A DNA stretch of 64,000 nt from Macrothele yani (taxonomy: Eukaryota > Arthropoda > Arachnida > Araneae > Macrothelidae): the NCBI GenBank assembly GCA_039090855.1, contig CM077011.1:31711001-31775000 (forward strand), read 5' to 3'. Position 1 is the first letter of the stretch. Each line of letters begins with the position of its first letter. Under the pieces are notes generated by a model. That model was not told the DNA's origin. It was given only the letters and a program-made list of their open reading frames with translations, and ran no database searches. Position numbers and translations under genes: made by a program. Shown piece after piece: positions 54,690-64,000 of this stretch.

Positions 54690-56400
54690 TAGCACGTCTT
54701 TTGTAAAAAAAATAGCGCTTATGTTATCGGTTTGTCCGTCCGTTCGTCTGTGGACACCATATCTCTGGAACTATTTGTCACATTTCAAACATTCTTTCTG
54801 CATTAGGACGCTTGAAATATTCATATAATGAAACTTTTTTTTTTTTTTACGATGTACAATTTCGCCGCTAGAGGGCGTAAGTGCACATGGCATCGATTTC
54901 AAAACACATTTTATTCCATGTATTTGCTTCTAAACATCCGATTGAAAAATTTCTTCCACCATTCGATTCCATTTACGTCAAAGAGTATTTTAGGTATAGT
55001 CACTTTTTCAAGTTACGCACAGATTTTCCGTTAGGGGGTGTCAAATTAAATTGCGTTTTTCCCGATATCCCTACTTCTAAAATTTCGATTAAAAAGAAAA
55101 ATCTTCGGTGGATATGGCTCCTGATGGAAAATTCTTTGCATGTAATTTACGTTTGGTAAGCAACGGTTTCGCCACCAGGGGGCGTAAGTTTTAATTTCTG
55201 CTTCTGATGTATTTGCCAAAAAATTTGAGCTTCTGAAATCTCGATTGAAAAAATTCTTTCGTGGGCTGATGCCACTCACGTCGATAAACCTTTTCGGAAT
55301 ATTTTATTTATGAAGTATTGCATGGTTTCTCCGTTAACGGCGTAGATGTATATCTTATTTTTGTCAATATCTCTGCTTCTAATGGTCCGATTTGAAAAAA
55401 ACTATTTCTTAATTGGACAGAGTTTTTGGTGTGGCGTGTTTTCCATATAATTTCCAAATTTTCAAATAGTTCATGCACTTTCCTCTAGGGAGCGTTAAGA
55501 TAAATTACATTTCCCCCGATATTTCTGCTTCTTAAACTCCTATTTGAAAAATTCTTCCTGTGTCGCATACAGCTCCTGATGGCAAATGTTTTTCATGTAG
55601 TTCCTAATAGTTGACAAAGAATAGTTTGGCCATCAGGGGGCATAAATGTTAATTTCTTCTTCTGATGTATTTGCAGTAAAATCTGAGCTGAAAACTCAAC
55701 GGGAAAAATTATTTCCTGAACCGATACCGTTCACATCGAAAAACCTTTTGAGAATTATTTCTTCCTAAATAAATGCATGTTTTACCGCCAGGTGGCGTAA
55801 ATGCGTATCTTATATTTGTCAATATCTCTGCTTCTAAGAGTCCGATTTGAAAACTTCTTTCTTTGTTGGAGAGCGTTTCCGCTGCGAAATGTTTCTCATA
55901 TAATTTCTAGTATTTCGTAAAGAACAGTTTGGTCACCAGGAGGCATAAGTGTGAATTTCTGCTTCTGATGTATTTGCAGCAAAATCCTGAAAATTCGAAT
56001 GAAAACATTCTTTCGGGGACCCATACCGCTGACATCGAAAAACGTTTTGAGAACACTTTCTTATTAAAATAATTTAAAATAATCAATCATCTTTATTCTT
56101 TAAATAATTATAAATATTCCGCCAATGGGCGTAGATGCATATCTTATATTTGTCGATATCTCTACTTCTAAGAGTCCGATTTGAAAAATGATATATTTCT
56201 TTGTTGGAGAGCGTTTCCGCTGCGAAATGTTTCCCATATAGTTTCAAATTTTTGTTAACGCACAAGTCTGCCACCAGAGCGCGTAAGTTCACATTTCAAT
56301 TTACAGCAATATCTGTATAATTTTATAAACAATTATAAACCAGATTGAAAAAGTTCTCTCTTCGGTCAGATACTGCTGTTTTCCATACCAATTCCATTAA
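54690..56400. repeat. Modular array C2 with ten CTCF-like motifs
   Basis: The header TAGCACGTCTTTTGTAAAAA and TTTGTCCGTCCGTTCGTCTG leads modules in the same order as C1. GC-rich cores lie at about 54863, 55028, 55170, 55331, 55482, 55628, 55785, 55931, 56119 and 56270. The best, GCCACCAGGGGGCG at 55171-55184, equals the vertebrate CTCF core; CCGCCAGGTGGCGTAA at 55785 is another. Spacing is 142-188 bp. Confidence 0.85.
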
Positions 56401-56870
56401 CTTTTAATAGCTTTGATAAATTTAATGCGCATCCGAACGGGTTCAAAAGACGTACTCATTACACCCGAAAATTCCGTGTGATATTTCTTGTTTACTTTGT
56501 GTTCCACAAAGAGGTAACTAGGGGTGATAACGCGGATCTCATTCCAAGATAGGGCGCAAAACATCACTGCTTACAATGTGACTTCAACCGGAATTAAAAC
56601 TTTTGCACCAGTTTTTGGCACAGTTCTTCGCTCCATACTTTCTGATTTGTCCGTTTACAGAAGTTTTTATAATATGTGTCTCTAGTTTCGGTGGTCGTGG
56701 CAGCTCAAAATTTGTATTTCATTCTCAAAGTGTTAAGGGCATGTTAGTTGCCCACATTCAGAAATACAGGAGCTGTGGTGTGATCTGTCCAAATAAAGAA
56801 GATCCGTAATCTGTGTTGACAATAATGAGGATTGAGGTTTTCTTTATAGTCGAATGGTACGTTGCAAGAT
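56401..56870. other. No gene recognised
   Basis: Short frames only between array C2 and SINE B. Confidence 0.4.
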
Positions 56871-56871
56871 A

Positions 56872-57025
56872 AGATGGAACGTACTACAGGTGTGAAGCAA
56901 CTGTGTGTCAAAACGACAAATCTGCAGCAATACATTCCGTTGGGGTATCTTAGTCGGAAAGGCAACTCACTCCGGAGCGATGAAACTCGAATTTGATCTC
57001 CGCCACCGAGAAATTCCTGTTTTCA
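56872..57025 (+). mobile_element. SINE B, copy 3
   Basis: ACGTACTACAGGTGTGAAGC, ACGACAAATCTGCAGCAATA and CATTCCGTTGGGGTATCTTA match the 30150 copy in plus orientation; the tRNA-like part is degraded. Confidence 0.65.
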
Positions 57026-57169
57026 CATTGGGACCCAAACGTTTTAATGGATCTATACTGGCCGTTGGTTCTTCCAAAAATGTGTGATGTTCGTTTCACA
57101 CATAGTCTGGAATTAATGAGAGGTTCCTCCTTCGCTTAATAAAAAAAAAGTAAAGAGAGAGATGATGTG

Positions 57170-57300
57170 ACGTACTACAGAGGTGCACGTGTCAAGACTA
57201 CAAATCTTCAGCGATATGATCCGTCAGTTCGAAACACTCACTCCAGAGCAAGGAGACGGGGCTCGATTGTGACGCCGACAAATTCCTGTTTTCACCAAAG
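57170..57300 (+). mobile_element. SINE B, copy 4
   Basis: GACGTACTACAGAGGTGCAC, ACTACAAATCTTCAGCGATA and CTCCAGAGCAAGGAGACGGG match copy 3, 300 bp away; more diverged. Confidence 0.65.
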
Positions 57301-57359
57301 ATATCGCTCGCATTACTGAAGATTCTTGAATTCTCAGATTAATATTATGTATACATATA

Positions 57360-60300
57360 TATGATCATCATCATCAGCACCATCATTGTCAATCATTATT
57401 AATCTATTGCTGGATGAAGGTCTCCCCAAGCTTCTTCCAAAATTGTCTGTCTTGAGTTTGTCTCCTCCATGTCACTCCGGCATGCTTTCGAATTTCATCC
57501 GTCCAAATCCCATGGGATCTTCTTCTGGGTCTTTTTCTGTCCCTGGGAATTTAGTCTAAAATTTCCGTTGTCAATCGGTGGTCACTTCTTCTCGCAAAAT
57601 GTCCAGCCCATGGCCGTTTCAGTAATTTCACTCAGGTCATGATGTCGTCCAATCTTGTCATTTCCCTTATCCGCAAGTTAATCTTCTTATCTTTCCTGGT
57701 TACATGCATCTCTCCATGCTACTTTGAGTTGTCTGCAGCCTTTGTATATCATTTTTAGTTAAGGTCCATGTCTCAACTCCATACGTAAGCACTGGAAGGA
57801 TGCATTGATTAGACACTTTCCTTTTAAGACATAAAGTCATACTGCTCTTTAAAATTGTACTGGTGCTTCCAAAAGCTTTCCATCCAAGTTTTATACGGCG
57901 ATTAATTTCTTCATCAATGTGAACATACCTCGATATCTGCTGCCGAAGATAAATGTAGATGTCAGTTGTTTCAAGCTTTTCTCCATCAATTAATAACTCT
58001 TCTTTTCTTGTAAAAGCATTGTTCATCACTTTTGTCTTCTGAAAGTTCGTTTTCAATCCCACTTCTTTATTCTTGTCAGCAAGTTCTCGGATCGTACTCT
58101 GCTGCTCCGAAGGAGTAGTTGCAAAAATGACTACGTCATCAGCAAAACGAAGGTGAGTTACATAATCTTCATTAATCTTTACTTCTTTGTTTTCCTAGTT
58201 CAATGATTGAAAGACGTTTTGCAATGTGGCATTAAAGAGTTTGGGAGATATAGTGTCACCTTGTCTCACTCCCTTTTCAATTTTTATGGGTGCTGTATTC
58301 TCAAATAGCAGAATTTTCGCACTTGCATTTTCATAGATGTTATTAATATTATTAATGTACACATCTTCAACACCGCCGGATTTCAAAGCCATTGTAACTG
58401 CTGATGGTTTCACGGAATCGAAAGTCTCTTCATAATCAATAAAAGCCATGCATGATGGAAGTTCATATTCTCTTGTTCTTTCAATTAGTTCTCTCAGTAC
58501 ATGGATATGATCCACAGTGCTTTAAGCACTCCTGTATCCAGCTTGTTCTCTTGGTTGAGCCATGCCTAGTATTACCTTCAACCGGTGTGAAAGAACTTTA
58601 GTGAAGATTTTATAAACCACTGATAGGAGGCTTATGGGCTTGTAGTTTCCGAGATCCTCAGCGTCACCTTTGTTATATAGCAAGATCATTGTAGCATTGT
58701 TCCAATCCTCAAGAATCTTCCCTTCATTGAGATATGTAGTGAAAACTTAGGCAAGCGTAGTTTCGATTTCTGCACTTGCTTCTTGTACATTGGCCATGGT
58801 AATTCAATCTTCTCCTGCAACTTTTCCCGCATTTCATGTTCTTAATTGCATGTGTAACATCTGCAGGAAGAACTGGTGGGACTTTAGTACTGGTACCTGT
58901 CGTAATGTCTGAAATACATGTGTCACCCCTTTCATGCAGTTTTGACTAGAAATATTTCACCCTTGTCAAAATTTCACTTCTATTTCTTGTTACAGTACCA
59001 TCTTCTTTTCTCAGTGCCATAATCTGTTTTCTTCTCTTACTGAGATATCTGTTTGCTCTCTTCAGGCTTTGGTTACTTTCAATTGCTTTTCTCACTAGTT
59101 CACAACTGAATATTCTTATGTTTTCAGGGACACCTTTTCGTACTGTTTTGCATAGCTCTATATATTCCACTTTGGAAATTACGTCTTATTTATTTGTCCT
59201 CATGTCCTTTCTCTTTAGCATCAACATTTTTGTTTTTCCTGACATTTTCTTTATATGTAACTTGATATTAGTACCACCTTATTTTTGTTGCTGTTTCCGT
59301 AAGAGCCTCTATCAGTTCTCTGTTACCTTCAAACATATCCGCTTCTTCCGATGTTAGGCCTTCTAAAGCAGAGAATCTGTTCCTCAAGTCCAACTTGAAG
59401 GCATTATCATGCTTTTTAAGTTTGATTATGTCAATACATTTTGTTTGTGTTATGAGCTTGCCACGTTGGAGTTTAGTGTTGAAGTGCATCATACATCTCA
59501 CTATTCTATGATCACTACCTGCGTTGAACTTGTTAAGAACACTGGTCTTCGATGACGAATTTCTTGTTACACATATAAAATCAATTTCACTTGTTGTCTC
59601 ATTTGGATGTCTCCCTGTCCATTTCCTGTGTGGCTCTTTCTTGAAGAAGGAGTTCATGATGAAAAAGCCTTTCTGCTTCTGCAAACTCTACGAGAGTATT
59701 TCCACGTTGATTTCTGTTCCCATAGCCGAATTTATCAACCACCGAAGTTTCATTCTGTTGCTGTTGCAATAATTTTGCATTGAAATCCTCCATAATGGTT
59801 TTTAAGTGCTGTTTGTCCTTGTTATTTAGATTCTGAATTTCCTCATAAAATTCGTCCATTTCTTCTTCAGGGTGACTTGTGGTGGGTACAAAAAGTTGAA
59901 TAATCTGAGCCTGGTATCTTTTTTGAGAGTTGGTTAAGGAGTCGCGCAGTTCTGTCCGAGGAACTTTGAACTTTTAGATCAGTGGCCTTCAGTCTTTTGT
60001 TTATTATAAATCCAACACCACTAGTACTGCTAGTATCTGTCCCACGATAGTTGAAGAGATGTCCACTTTTCAGTTCATTGAAATCTTCTCCTCTTCTTCT
60101 TACCTCGCTTAGCCCCACAGTATCCCAGTTGATCTTTTTGATTTCCTCCTCTAATTCAAGGAGCCTTGAATTGAACGCAGCCAAGGTCCGATCCTCAGGG
60201 TGATTCTTAGCACCCTTCTTCCTTTATGTCGCAATGGCCGCTGCCTTGGCCATGTACATTCCAGATACAGGTGACTGAGGGCCAAGTTTGAAATTGTGTA

Positions 60301-60487
60301 AGCATCTTTGGGAGGTTTGGCCATAGCTCTACACGCTGGCCAAGCGGATTGGTAAGTATGGGAGAGTATTTCCTCAAATCCCGGTGGTATAGTTATACCG
60401 CTATTCGTCGGTCGTCAGAGCCCCTTCAGTAAGAACAGGATGCACCACGAAAATTGGGGGTTGACATTTGTCCTGAAGAGGCTGGGA
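57360..60487 (-). mobile_element. RTE-like LINE, second copy, full length but decayed
   Basis: The same 5' region (GGTATAGTTATACCGCTAT at about 60384-60405) and 3' tail (ATCATCATCATCAGCACCAT near 57363) as the copy at 46421-49571, in the same orientation, about 11 kb apart. It contains several more frame breaks. Confidence 0.9.
57700..60184 (-). pseudogene. RTE-like LINE polyprotein, decayed
   Basis: Endonuclease pieces (59867-60184, 59599-59859, 59268-59684) show WDTVGLSEVRRRGE, GVGFIINKRL, and TTSEIDFI. Reverse transcriptase pieces (58195-58515, 57700-58062) show MAFIDYEETFDS, GVRQGDTISPKLFNA and GLKTNFQKTKVM; FADDV is encoded between them. At least seven breaks. It supplies a second sequence to place the frameshifts in the other copy. 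Confidence 0.85.
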
Positions 60488-60515
60488 CATGTTGCGCATC
60501 CCATGACCTGGAATC

Positions 60516-60517
60516 TC

Positions 60518-60565
<48 letters not shown>
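60516..60565. repeat. AT/AG microsatellite
   Basis: About 16 bases of alternating TA are followed by about 36 bases of AG, next to the 5' end of the LINE. Confidence 0.95.
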
Positions 60566-60566
<1 letters not shown>

Positions 60567-60679
60567 TAACTTTTAAGAATTATAATAAAATTTGAAGAAA
60601 CGTTTTTTAGAAAATGTTAGAAAATGCAAAATTGAATTCATAATTGAAGTTCAGAATTGAAAACCAAAAAAATATTAAA

Positions 60680-60830
60680 CAAAAAAACAGGTTGCCGTTG
60701 TCAGGAGAGCATCAACCTGCGGGAGTGGCCTTTCTAGGACCAACAAACGACATGGAGAACCAAAAATGTCGGTTGGTCATGCTTCCAAGGCCACCAGACC
60801 AAACACAAAACAGACCTGAGATCTCATAAT
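60680..60830 (+). repeat. Repeat Y with coding-like frame, copy 2
   Basis: The frame reads KNRLPLSGEHQPAGVAFLGP then NDMENQKCRL; the same order of residues (NRLPFSREHQLVGVVFLAPA) occurs in copy 1 at 31829-32036 on the opposite strand. Unlike copy 1 it is not next to a C array. Product unknown. Confidence 0.45.
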
Positions 60831-61055
60831 GAAATAATGTAAACAATGATAAAAAAGGCTTACCGGCAGACCAAAGAGGTCAACGCCACGAATGAAAACT
60901 AAACACCAGACCGACGATCAACAAGAACACAAATATATCCTGAATCGTAAAACAAGTGGTCGCGGTTAAATAACATCCTGGCAAGCCAAAAAAGTGCGTG
61001 AGATGACGAGATGCAAAACTGTGTATGTAAATGAAAATCTTCAGCCACTAGGGAT

Positions 61056-62060
61056 CTACCAGGGGCACTTTGTATTGCTTGATTTACTTAATATTGTTAG
61101 GACATAGATTAGTAAAGCATTGTCGGGGAGTAATTTGAAACTCTTTGAAACTAAATTGAAATTCAGAATTAAATATTTTAAATAATGTTTTAGAAAATCT
61201 ATGGTAAAGTTGTTAAATCGCAATTTAGTTGGAAGAGTTTTAAGGTTTTTTATCATTAAAACCTGTGTGGAACATATTTTTGGTATTCTGTGGAACAGAG
61301 AAAGAATTAAGTTACGATGTATTTTTTTAGAAATGTTTGAGGACCAATGTGTGTAGTGAATGATATCGAAATAAAAAGTATTTCTTTTATCGTAAAGATT
61401 CATCACACTCCCTGCGCCCTCGTCCTCCTGCAACGCCAAATCGAGGTAACAAACGCAATTAGACGAGCCGTTGTTTTTTTCTAAGGTGAAGTTCTCAGGA
61501 TACAAGTCAGGAGCGCATCGCAAAGTCTGGCATGTTAATGACAATAATGTCATCAACATACCTCAGAACGATACCAGGCAAACGGCAAGCAGCAGTAAAT
61601 CTATCTTGAAAATAGTGCAGATAAAGGTTGGCTAGGTTACTTGAGAAGCGACTGCCCATTGGAATACCACGAGTTTGGAGGTACAGCACATCGCCCACGG
61701 TAACAAAATTGTTATTAATACAGAAGTCCACTAAAAAGTGCCAAGATTGTTCTGTAACTTCGGACTCAAGGTTCGTGTGTAAATTTAAGGCTACCTGCCA
61801 TAAACCCTTCAATGAAATCGAAGTGAATAGGTTTTTAAAATCGTAGGTATCAACAGATGAGACAGTTGTTGAAGAGTTCAACGCTTCTAAAACTTTGCCA
61901 TTGTTCCCGATGATCCAGGTCGAATCTAGTTTACGAAGCACTGCAGACAAGTACCTCTGAAGCAACCCACCCGCTTTACTATTCTAGTAGTTGCGTCCAC
62001 TGGGTATAAACCGAAAAGAAACAGGTTTCTTATGAAAGTTTGGAATGGCATAAACAAAAG
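61056..62060 (-). pseudogene. Penelope-like reverse transcriptase
   Basis: The N-terminal coding AIPNFHKKPVSFRFIPSGRN (near 62000-62060, one stop) leads to STWIIGNNGK, then YDFKNLFTSISL (the first catalytic Asp region), LQTRGIPMGSRFSSNLANLY and LRYVDDIIVI with the YVDD catalytic pair. After a frameshift at about 61540 come DLYPENFTLEKNN, YLDLALQ, LYDKRNTFYFDIIHYTHWSS and a long tail. Motif order and GIPMG/YVDD style resemble Penelope-like elements of the Naiad type. No GIY-YIG domain is visible. The target would be genomic DNA copied by target priming. Confidence 0.75.
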
Positions 62061-62236
62061 GAAAATTTATGTTAGAGACAATGAGCTTTATCCGTTTATG
62101 TGGAGCAATGATTTTCTTAATAACATCTTTACAGTTTTGAGTAGCCGAGGTGTATGCATCCGTAGTATTACCGCAATACCTAAAATATTATTATTAAAGT
62201 ATTTTTTTATCCGTAGTATTCTCGCAATGCATTTAA

Positions 62237-62794
62237 CGCTTTAAGTGGCTGAAACGAGTTAACTCGGGGTTATCAAAATTGGCTCATCTGCTCAGACGGA
62301 TATATTCGCTGTCTAAGAAGTAGGTGAAATGTGGCTAGAACGAATTCATTTGGGGAAGGTTTAGTGGTCTTAACACCACTTGAAGGAAATGCCTGAGGGT
62401 CAGAAAATGCTACTTCCCCCTTTGATTTATCATTCAAAGGTGTCAATTAGAGAAGTGATTGACAATGATCCTTTCTGACTGATTAGATGCTGATAGTGCC
62501 ACAACAGGGGCGACGAACCTAAGAAAGGAAAGAGTTTTTTTATCCTGTTGCATGATATCCGTGTCAGGGGGACTAGACCTACCCCATCTTGTCATGAATC
62601 AGAGAATATAGGACTAGAAGTGAGCGCCAATCACTTGTGACAGGTTTATAGTCCTTACTGCTCAGATGAGAGGGCGAAATAAATTGTTTTGCCTTAGCTT
62701 TTGTGAAATCGGTCGTTATGGAAACAACTCTGTTTGGGGAGAGCAGAATTTTTTTTGGCACCCTTCGGTTCAGGTACATCGGCCACTTAAAGGG
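62237..62794. mobile_element. MITE P, piggyBac-like termini with TTAA
   Basis: TTAA lies at 62233-62236 and 62795-62798. Termini read CGCTTTAAGTGGCTGA on the left and, reversed, CCCTTTAAGTGGCCGA on the right. TTAA target duplication and CCCTTTA-type termini are piggyBac features. The 558-bp body has no transposase. A truncated relative is at 16440-16612. Confidence 0.75.
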
Positions 62795-62806
62795 TTAAGT
62801 ATTATA

Positions 62807-64000
62807 CAGGGTGATTCCTAAAGTCCTAAGTCACCTCAATAACTTGGGAACAAAGACAGCTAGAGTTATGCAAGTAAGGTATGTGTTAGTAAAACAACCA
62901 TGCGCTATAGGATAAGAGTAACTGCAGCGCCCCTAGTGGCAAAATGTGGAAGTTAGCACTCCTATCTCGGAAACCATGAGAGATACGGGAATGAGATCAA
63001 TTAGAAATTTGTAGAGCATCAACGAATTAGTAGGAAATGACATATGGTAGAAACGGCTGGGGTAAGTAGAAGGCTGGAAACGCGAGGTAAACACAAGGTT
63101 TATTATACACAGGCATGAATACAAATAGATTACATTGGTCGTATTTAATGCAACAGCGGTACTTACATAACGTTGCGTTTAACGCAAATAAGGTTCAATA
63201 GGGCCCCCATCTGCCACAATACACATTCCCGTTGTACGTTCGCCAGCATAACAGCTGTCACACTTTCACACGCAACGACGATACTCAGTCGCAGATCGTG
63301 GAGACTCGTCGGTTCCACTCTGTACACGTAATCCTTAAGGTAACCCCTGAGGAAGAAATCCATGGACGTTAGATCCGGGAATCGTGGAGGCCACGCTACG
63401 GGACCACCATAACCGATGATCTGTTTCCCGAAAGTGTCGGACAGGAAGTGCTGTACCGATGTTGGTTGATGTACCGGAGCGCCGTCATGCTGAATCCATA
63501 ATGAGCATACATCTTGCAGAGACAGATCATCTAACCACTCAGGTAATATGTTTTGTAACAGCTGCAGGTATCTTCGTCCATTTAATGCGCCCTTATAACA
63601 CACAGGCCCAACAAGCCAGATGCCGCACCATACTTTGATCGACGAGCACACCTGATGCCTCATTTCCCGTGTAAAAAATGGATTCTGAACTACCTAGTAA
63701 TGGGTGTTTTGTTTTTCAGCACCCCGTCTCGTGTGAACTGCGCCTCGTCAGTCCAAAGGATGTTTGATAGAAAGGCCGCATTTTCTTCGACGGTGTTCAT
63801 TACAAAATTGCACCAATCCAGACGCCGTTGGTTATCCCCTGACATCTGAACGTGAAGCGGTACTGTACGGTACGGGTGGGCGCCATGCTGATGTAAAATA
63901 TTCCACACACGGGATTATGATAAGCCACATGCCATACTGACTTCCCGCGTACTGGTGTGTGGGTTGGCCAAAACGTATGCCAGAACATTCACTGGTTGCA
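62807..64000 (-). mobile_element. rosa-type mariner, cut by the window end
   Basis: The 3' terminus CAGGGTGATTCCTAAAGTCC follows TA at 62805-62806, eight bases from the end of MITE P. Transposase coding covers the rest on the minus strand; the 5' end lies outside the window. Confidence 0.8.
63163..63988 (-). pseudogene. rosa-type (DD41D) mariner transposase, partial
   Basis: Coding has ILWTDEAQFTRDG with the first catalytic Asp, IQHDGAPVHQPTS with the second, and AWPPRFPDLTSMDFFLRGYL with the third Asp exactly 41 residues later, the spacing of the rosa group. A frameshift near 63670-63690 separates the two readable parts. The N-terminal DNA-binding region is beyond the window. Confidence 0.8.

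Overview
The window looks like transposon-rich intergenic DNA from an animal, most likely an arthropod. I infer this from the mix of Tc1-like and mariner elements (including a rosa-type DD41D element), Penelope-like retroelements with GIY-YIG domains, an RTE-like LINE with a GAT-type tail, and several tRNA-derived SINE families. I found no convincing host gene or exon and no bacterial or viral gene set. Nearly every recognisable coding stretch is a transposable-element (TE) protein, most of them broken by stops and frameshifts. Species or order cannot be settled from the sequence alone.

Layout. 1-9.3 kb: a hAT-like MITE (1844-2543); a Tc1-like element (2742-5822) split by a Penelope-like inverted dimer with a 12-bp target duplication (3947-5423); two more Tc1-like elements (6164-7381, 7619-8994), the second sitting inside another Penelope relic that has a GIY-YIG domain and a hammerhead-ribozyme-like motif. 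9.8-21.2 kb: 146-bp repeat family R, a 42-bp minisatellite, an 82-bp satellite, SINE A copies with clear target duplications, LINE fragments, and a Tc1-like element broken around an inverted repeat. 21.5-31.6 kb: two mariners, Tc1 relics, a duplicated tRNA-Thr-like unit, and SINEs A, B, C and D. 32.0-33.6 kb and 54.7-56.4 kb: two copies of a modular array (family C), each carrying ten CTCF-like motifs. 38-44 kb: SINE F, a DD36E-type Tc1 element and a Tc1-like element with an intact 340-codon transposase frame. 44.5-50.3 kb: an R array with a regularly spaced nuclear-receptor DR1-like motif, interrupted by a nearly intact LINE (46421-49571). 52-54 kb: a probable pogo/Tigger relic with an expanded 80-bp terminal repeat and a 141-bp-arm SINE hairpin. 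57.4-60.5 kb: a second, more decayed LINE. 61-64 kb: a Penelope-like RT, a TTAA-flanked MITE and the 3' part of a rosa-type mariner running off the window.

How it fits together. The elements form a nested record: SINE A lies within R and within the 82-bp satellite, the LINE within R, Penelope within Tc1, and Tc1 within Penelope. The most unusual signals are not genes. They are the two tandem families in which a transcription-factor-like core recurs with near-nucleosomal spacing: CTCF-like in C (about 150 bp) and DR1/HNF4-like in R (145-146 bp). The two families share a CCGTC/TGTCCG-rich header.
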